64,000 nucleotides of DNA from Acidimicrobiia bacterium. Lineage in GTDB: Bacteria > Actinomycetota > Acidimicrobiia > Spongiisociales > UBA11373. How positions within the stretch are numbered: position 1 is the first letter of the stretch; every line of letters begins with the position of its first letter. The position numbers were made by a program, and so were the translations under genes. Below are positions 59,716-64,000 of this stretch, one piece after another. The stretch spans positions 1 to 64,000 of the forward strand of contig JBBDMM010000016.1 in NCBI GenBank assembly GCA_040878325.1, given 5' to 3'. The notes beneath the pieces were generated by a model that did not search any database, had not been told where the DNA came from, and saw only the letters and a program-made list of their open reading frames with translations.

Positions 59716-60746
59716 CTACGCGCTGAGGAAGCGCCGCATCACCTCGAAGCACTGACCGAGTGTCGCCGCAGGGGCGCTCTCGTCCTGCTTGTGGGCCTGG
59801 GCGACCTCGCCCGGCCCGTAGTTGACCGCCGGCACACCGCGGGCGGCGAGCCTGGCGACATCTGTCCACGCGGTCTTGGCCGATACGGTCGAAACCATTC
59901 CCCGCAGCCGGCCGAGGTGAGGGTTGTCCTCTGGGATGGGCGCTGCCATCGCCCGATCGACGATCTCCACGGAGTCGGCGGCGGCGCAGGCCTCCCTGAC
60001 CATTGCCTCGGCTTCCTCGACCGAGCGATCGGGCGGATACCGGTGGTTGAGGTTGAGCACGAACCGTGGGGGGATCATGTTGGCTGCCACCCCGCCCTCG
60101 GCGAGGGTCACCGCGAACGTCTCCTTGAAGGTGAGGCCGGCGACCTCGACATCTCGCCATCCACGCTCGTGCATCTCCGCCAGCCACGAGCCCGCCTTGG
60201 TGATGGCGTTCTCCCCGAGCCAGGGCCGGGCGCTGTGCGCCGACACGCCGTGGAATTCGACCCGTGCGTTGATCGCCCCCTGGCAGCCCAACTGGAGTTC
60301 ACCGTCGGTCGGTTCCATCACCACCGCGAACTCGCTCTCGAGCAGAACAGGTGCCTCGTCGAGCACCCGTTCGAGCCCGTTGCCCGCGGCCGGACCCTCC
60401 TCGGCGTCATAGAAAACCCCGAGCACATCGAAGGGCCCACCGCGAACCGACTCATCCTCCAGCAGGGCGACCATCACCGCCAAGCCACCCTTCATGTCTG
60501 ACGCCCCCAGGCCATGAACCCGCCCCCCTTCGACCTTTGCCGGGAGGTTGCCCTGCTCGGGGACGGTGTCGAGATGCCCGTACAGCGAGATCAGGGGTCG
60601 CCCCGTGCGGTGCCCCACCACCACCGATCTTCCGATGATCTGCGGGGCGAGACCCGAGAGACGTTCGGCGACCGCATCGCGCAGCGCGTCCTCGGCCCCT
60701 GTCGGCGAAGGAATGTCGATCAGCCAGACGAGGTCGTCGACCAGGC

Positions 60747-60750
<4 letters not shown>
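59716..60750 (-). CDS. dapE: Succinyl-diaminopimelate desuccinylase
   Basis: An M20-family di-zinc hydrolase: SLYGHLDTVP with the metal His, LGASDMKGG with the bridging Asp, YDAEEGPA with the Glu pair, and a late HKQDE His. It releases succinate from N-succinyl-LL-diaminopimelate in lysine and cell-wall synthesis. 344 aa from the GTG at 60750, which overlaps the dapD stop by 4 bp. Confidence 0.93.
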
Positions 60751-61534
<784 letters not shown>

Positions 61535-61556
<22 letters not shown>

Positions 61557-62683
61557 GACGCCACCACCTCCGCCGCTTCGGCACATTCCCCCACGGTCGG
61601 CACCAGAGCCAGGCGCAGATGCCCCTCGCCGCCAGGCCCGAACGCCGATCCCGGGGACACCACCACCCCTTCGGCCAGCAGTCGCTTGGTCGCATCGATG
61701 TCGTCGTCGACGGCGACCCAGAGGTAGAGCCCGGCGGTGGAGGCGACCACCGCGATGCCGTCCTCCTCGAAGCGCCGCCGCAGGATCGCCCGCTTGTTGT
61801 TGAAGATCTGGCGACGGTCCTCGGCATGGGCATCGTCCGACCACGCGGCCGCGGCGGCGGCCTGGATGAACTCCGGAGAGCCCACCCCCACCGACGACCG
61901 CAGCGATTTGATCGCCGCGATCGCCGCGGGATCGCCCACGATCGCTCCGCTCCGGTACCCCGTCATACCGGACCGCTTGCTCGTCGAGAAGAAGGCCAGT
62001 ACCCCACGGCTTCCGGGTCCCGCGACCTCGAGAGCAGAAGTCGGCGGCTCGTCTTCCCAGAGGTCGGCGTACGCCTCGTCATTGCACAGGAGTGCATCGT
62101 GGTCGCGGCACGCTTCCAGCAGTTCCTCCAGGTCGGCGCGCGAGGTGACCGCGCCGGTGGGGTTGTGGGGACTGCATGACCACACCATCCGAATGCGGCC
62201 CCAGGCGGCTGCAGGCACGTCGGCGGCGCGGAGCACGAAGTCACCCGCCAGCCGCACCGCGATCGCCTCGGCGCCGGCGAACCGCAGCCCGCGCTCGTGA
62301 ATCGGGTACCCCGGCGTACAGAACACCCCGGCGTCGCCGGCGGCGCGATCGACGAAGGCGAACGGTGTGGTGAAGATCGCCTCCTTCGCCCCCGAGGTCG
62401 GCACAACCTGGGTATCCGGATCGACTTCGATCCCAAAGCGTCTCCCCACCCAACCGGCGATCGATTCGCGCAGCGAACGCAAGCCGGAAACGGTCGGGTA
62501 CTGGGACACCTCGGGAATAGCGGCGGCGGCGGCATCCCGGATGAACTCGGGGGTCGGCTCGCGGGGATCGCCGAGCGAGAAGTCGATGAGCCGCTCGCCG
62601 GCATCTCGCATCCGCCGCGCCGTCTCCTGGATCTCGGCGATTGGATACGCGCCCAATTCGGCGAGCACCGGGTTGGTTCGCAT
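61535..62683 (-). CDS. dapC: Succinyldiaminopimelate transaminase
   Basis: A class I/II PLP aminotransferase: YPTVSGLRSLRESIAGW, NPTGAVTSRADLEEL, NDEAYADLW, the PLP Lys in FFSTSKRSGMTGYRSG, and the late RLALVPT Arg. DapC transfers an amino group to N-succinyl-2-amino-6-ketopimelate. dapC, dapD and dapE are overlapped in pathway-compatible order, which fixes the function. 382 aa from the ATG at 62683. Confidence 0.9.
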
Positions 62684-62691
62684 GGCACCCA

Positions 62692-62697
62692 ACGGTA
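62692..62697 (-). promoter_or_regulatory. -10 box of the dapCDE operon
   Basis: TACCGT on the minus strand, 8 nt before the ATG at 62683. Confidence 0.4.
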
Positions 62698-62722
62698 GTG
62701 CCGGGATGCTCCACCACAGATT

Positions 62723-62728
62723 TACCAT
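62723..62728 (+). promoter_or_regulatory. -10 box of the Ig-like membrane protein gene
   Basis: TACCAT, 8 nt before the GTG at 62737; divergent from the dapC box. Confidence 0.4.
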
Positions 62729-62736
62729 CGTTGCCC

Positions 62737-63141
62737 GTGAACCATCGCCGCTTTCGCATCACGATCCTGCTGCTCACTCTGGCGCTGGCCGGGGTCGTCG
62801 GGCTGACCGTCGTCCTCGCCCCCGACGGCCAGGAGCCGGATCTACCCGGCGCACTCGAGGCGGTGTTCCCCTTGCCGGGGGACGCTGTGGTCCGCCAGAC
62901 GGCGATCCAGATCGACCTGCCCATCGGTTACACGGTCGAGATCGAGGTCGATGGCATCTGGATCCCGCCCCATGAGATCGGTCTCACCGCGGCCACCGGC
63001 GAGTATCGATGGCAGCCCAGCACCGAGAGCGTCCTGCCGTTCTGGGAACCCGGCGATCACACGGTCACCATCCGATGGAACCGCGTCTCCGGCGGCCGGC
63101 CTGACCCAGGCGAGTTCACCTGGACCTTCCGGGTGTTCTGA
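62737..63141 (+). CDS. Membrane-anchored protein with Ig-like domain
   Basis: One membrane helix (about residues 7-27) is followed by a beta-rich domain with PLPGDAVVRQTAIQIDLPIGYTVEIEVDG and PGDHTVTIRW...FTWTFRVF, an Ig-like fold used in envelope proteins. It faces outward. 134 aa. Function unknown; the frame extends to 62641 but the GTG fits the promoter. Confidence 0.75.
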   Translation: MNHRRFRITILLLTLALAGVVGLTVVLAPDGQEPDLPGALEAVFPLPGDAVVRQTAIQIDLPIGYTVEIEVDGIWIPPHEIGLTAATGEYRWQPSTESVLPFWEPGDHTVTIRWNRVSGGRPDPGEFTWTFRVF

Positions 63142-63162
63142 GCCCGGATCAGGTATCCGTCA

Positions 63163-63834
63163 TCACCCACCGCCAGAGGACAGGCCCCGGACCGGCCGAC
63201 CGGCCTCGCGCGGCGTCTGGTAGAGCCACTCCTCAAGACGCGCTCGCGCCGTCGGCCACTCTTCGTCGATCATGGCGTACCAGGCGGTGTCGCGGTTACG
63301 CCCCTTGACGATCATGTGGTTGCGGAACACCCCTTCGAACGCGAAGCCGAGCCGCAGGGCCGCCTTCCTCGAGGGCTCGTTGAGCGCGTCGCACTTCCAC
63401 TCCACCCGGCGGCAACCCAGATGGTCGAACGATTCGCGCAACAACAGGTAGGCGACCTCGGTGTTGACGGTGGTGCGCTGCGCACTCGGGGAGTACCAGA
63501 TGTGGCCGATCTCGACCCGACGGTTGGCGCGATCGCGGTTCATCAACGCGGCCATGCCCACCGGGTCCCCCTCGACTTCGGCCGTCCACCACCGCGGGTC
63601 CTCCGATCCGACCGTCGAGGCGATCCACTCGCTCATCGCTCGCTCATGGGTCCACGGACCGTATGCCATATAGGTCCACACGGCTGCGTGGGTGCGATGA
63701 GTGGCGGGAAACAGCATGGCCGCATCGTCGGGGTCGGGAGGGCGCAAGGTGACGCCGCCGCCTTCGATCACCGGCGGGGGCTCGCCAACCGGTTCGGCCG
63801 CCCGGACCTCACCGCCGACCGGAGGGCCGCTCAA
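63163..63834 (-). CDS. GNAT-family N-acetyltransferase
   Basis: LRPPDPDDAAMLFPATH starts the fold, VEIGHIWYSPSAQRTTVNTEVAYLLL covers motif A and RRVEWKCDALNEPSRKAALRLGFAFEGVFR motif B, the pattern of RimJ/RimL-like acetyltransferases. The TTG at 63834 overlaps the stop of the upstream CBS gene (TTGA). 223 aa; the substrate is unknown. Confidence 0.85.
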   Translation of the reverse strand: MSGPPVGGEVRAAEPVGEPPPVIEGGGVTLRPPDPDDAAMLFPATHRTHAAVWTYMAYGPWTHERAMSEWIASTVGSEDPRWWTAEVEGDPVGMAALMNRDRANRRVEIGHIWYSPSAQRTTVNTEVAYLLLRESFDHLGCRRVEWKCDALNEPSRKAALRLGFAFEGVFRNHMIVKGRNRDTAWYAMIDEEWPTARARLEEWLYQTPREAGRPVRGLSSGGG

Positions 63835-64000
63835 CGTTCGACCACCCCTACCAGCCGGCCGGAGTCGTCGACCACAGGCATCGGCCACACGGTCGCATTG
63901 ACGCGGTCGAGGAGGTCGACCGGGTCGTCCGGGGCGACGAACCGCGACTCTCGCGTCACGGACCCGACGGTGGCCCTCGGGTCGGCCGATTCGAGGTCGA
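63831..64000 (-). CDS. CBS-domain protein, C-terminal fragment at the window edge
   Basis: The last 55 codons read a CBS repeat: VGSVTRESRFVAPDDPVDLL and TVWPMPVVDDSGRLVGVVER. The rest lies beyond the window. CBS pairs sense adenosyl ligands in many regulators; no other domain can be seen. Confidence 0.75.
   Translation of the reverse strand, partial: DLESADPRATVGSVTRESRFVAPDDPVDLLDRVNATVWPMPVVDDSGRLVGVVER

Overview
The window is a gene-dense, high-G+C chromosomal segment. It most resembles a deep-branching actinobacterium, possibly of the Acidimicrobiia type; that placement is inferred. Supporting signs are: secreted lipoproteins with long Thr-rich linkers; an F420 gene (cofC); a soluble acyl-ACP desaturase; tandem dynamin-like GTPases; an FAH protein-gltX-tRNA-Gln-tRNA-Glu locus of the kind known in mycobacteria; a GatCAB operon; and many start codons with a TAnnnT box 6-9 nt upstream and no Shine-Dalgarno sequence, as expected for leaderless mRNAs.

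Layout. 1-2620: two tandem FecR-domain lipoproteins, the first cut by the window edge. 2725-4627: a nuclease-lamin-tail lipoprotein and moaA. 4604-6497: an AbiE toxin-antitoxin cassette bracketed by a duplicated moaA 3' end. 6509-13695: hemolysin III, desaturase, lipoprotein, P5C dehydrogenase, MFS, a tiny Cys/His-rich ORF and a phosphoribosyltransferase. 13752-23622: lipid kinase, an IF-2B-like/dynamin/dynamin operon, RmuC, HD-GYP, a RecB/Cas4-like nuclease, a VanW-PASTA protein and an Nfu_N-like protein. 23677-27732: pyruvate kinase, cofC, a saccharopine-dehydrogenase-like protein and an SDR.

27808-32211 is the accessory part. It opens with a MerB-family gene interrupted by an in-frame UGA followed at once by a SECIS-like hairpin. 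Five unrelated genes follow. Each is bounded by a copy of one conserved hairpin repeat, and every repeat points the same way although the genes do not. The block ends against tRNA-Glu, with partial copies of the tRNA 3' end.

32212-41655: tRNA-Glu, tRNA-Gln, gltX, FAH protein, ilvE, S9 peptidase and a heterodimeric ABC exporter. 41746-46958: pgpA, a DUF1801 protein and a tungstate/molybdate-type ABC system with a DUF3179 lipoprotein inside it. 47231-52022: LCP ligase, GlcNAc-1-P transferase, nucleotide-sugar epimerase and flippase, a set suited to making, exporting and attaching a wall glycopolymer. 52057-56474: M1 aminopeptidase, an SDR and a HAD phosphatase. 56471-62683: gatCAB and dapCDE. 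With GltX, tRNA-Gln and GatCAB all present, Gln-tRNA-Gln is probably made by transamidation. dapCDE supplies diaminopimelate and lysine. The right edge holds an Ig-like membrane protein, a GNAT enzyme and the C-terminus of a CBS-domain protein.

Many spacers, and almost no genes, contain short-unit imperfect repeats that recur in unrelated intergenic regions on either strand.
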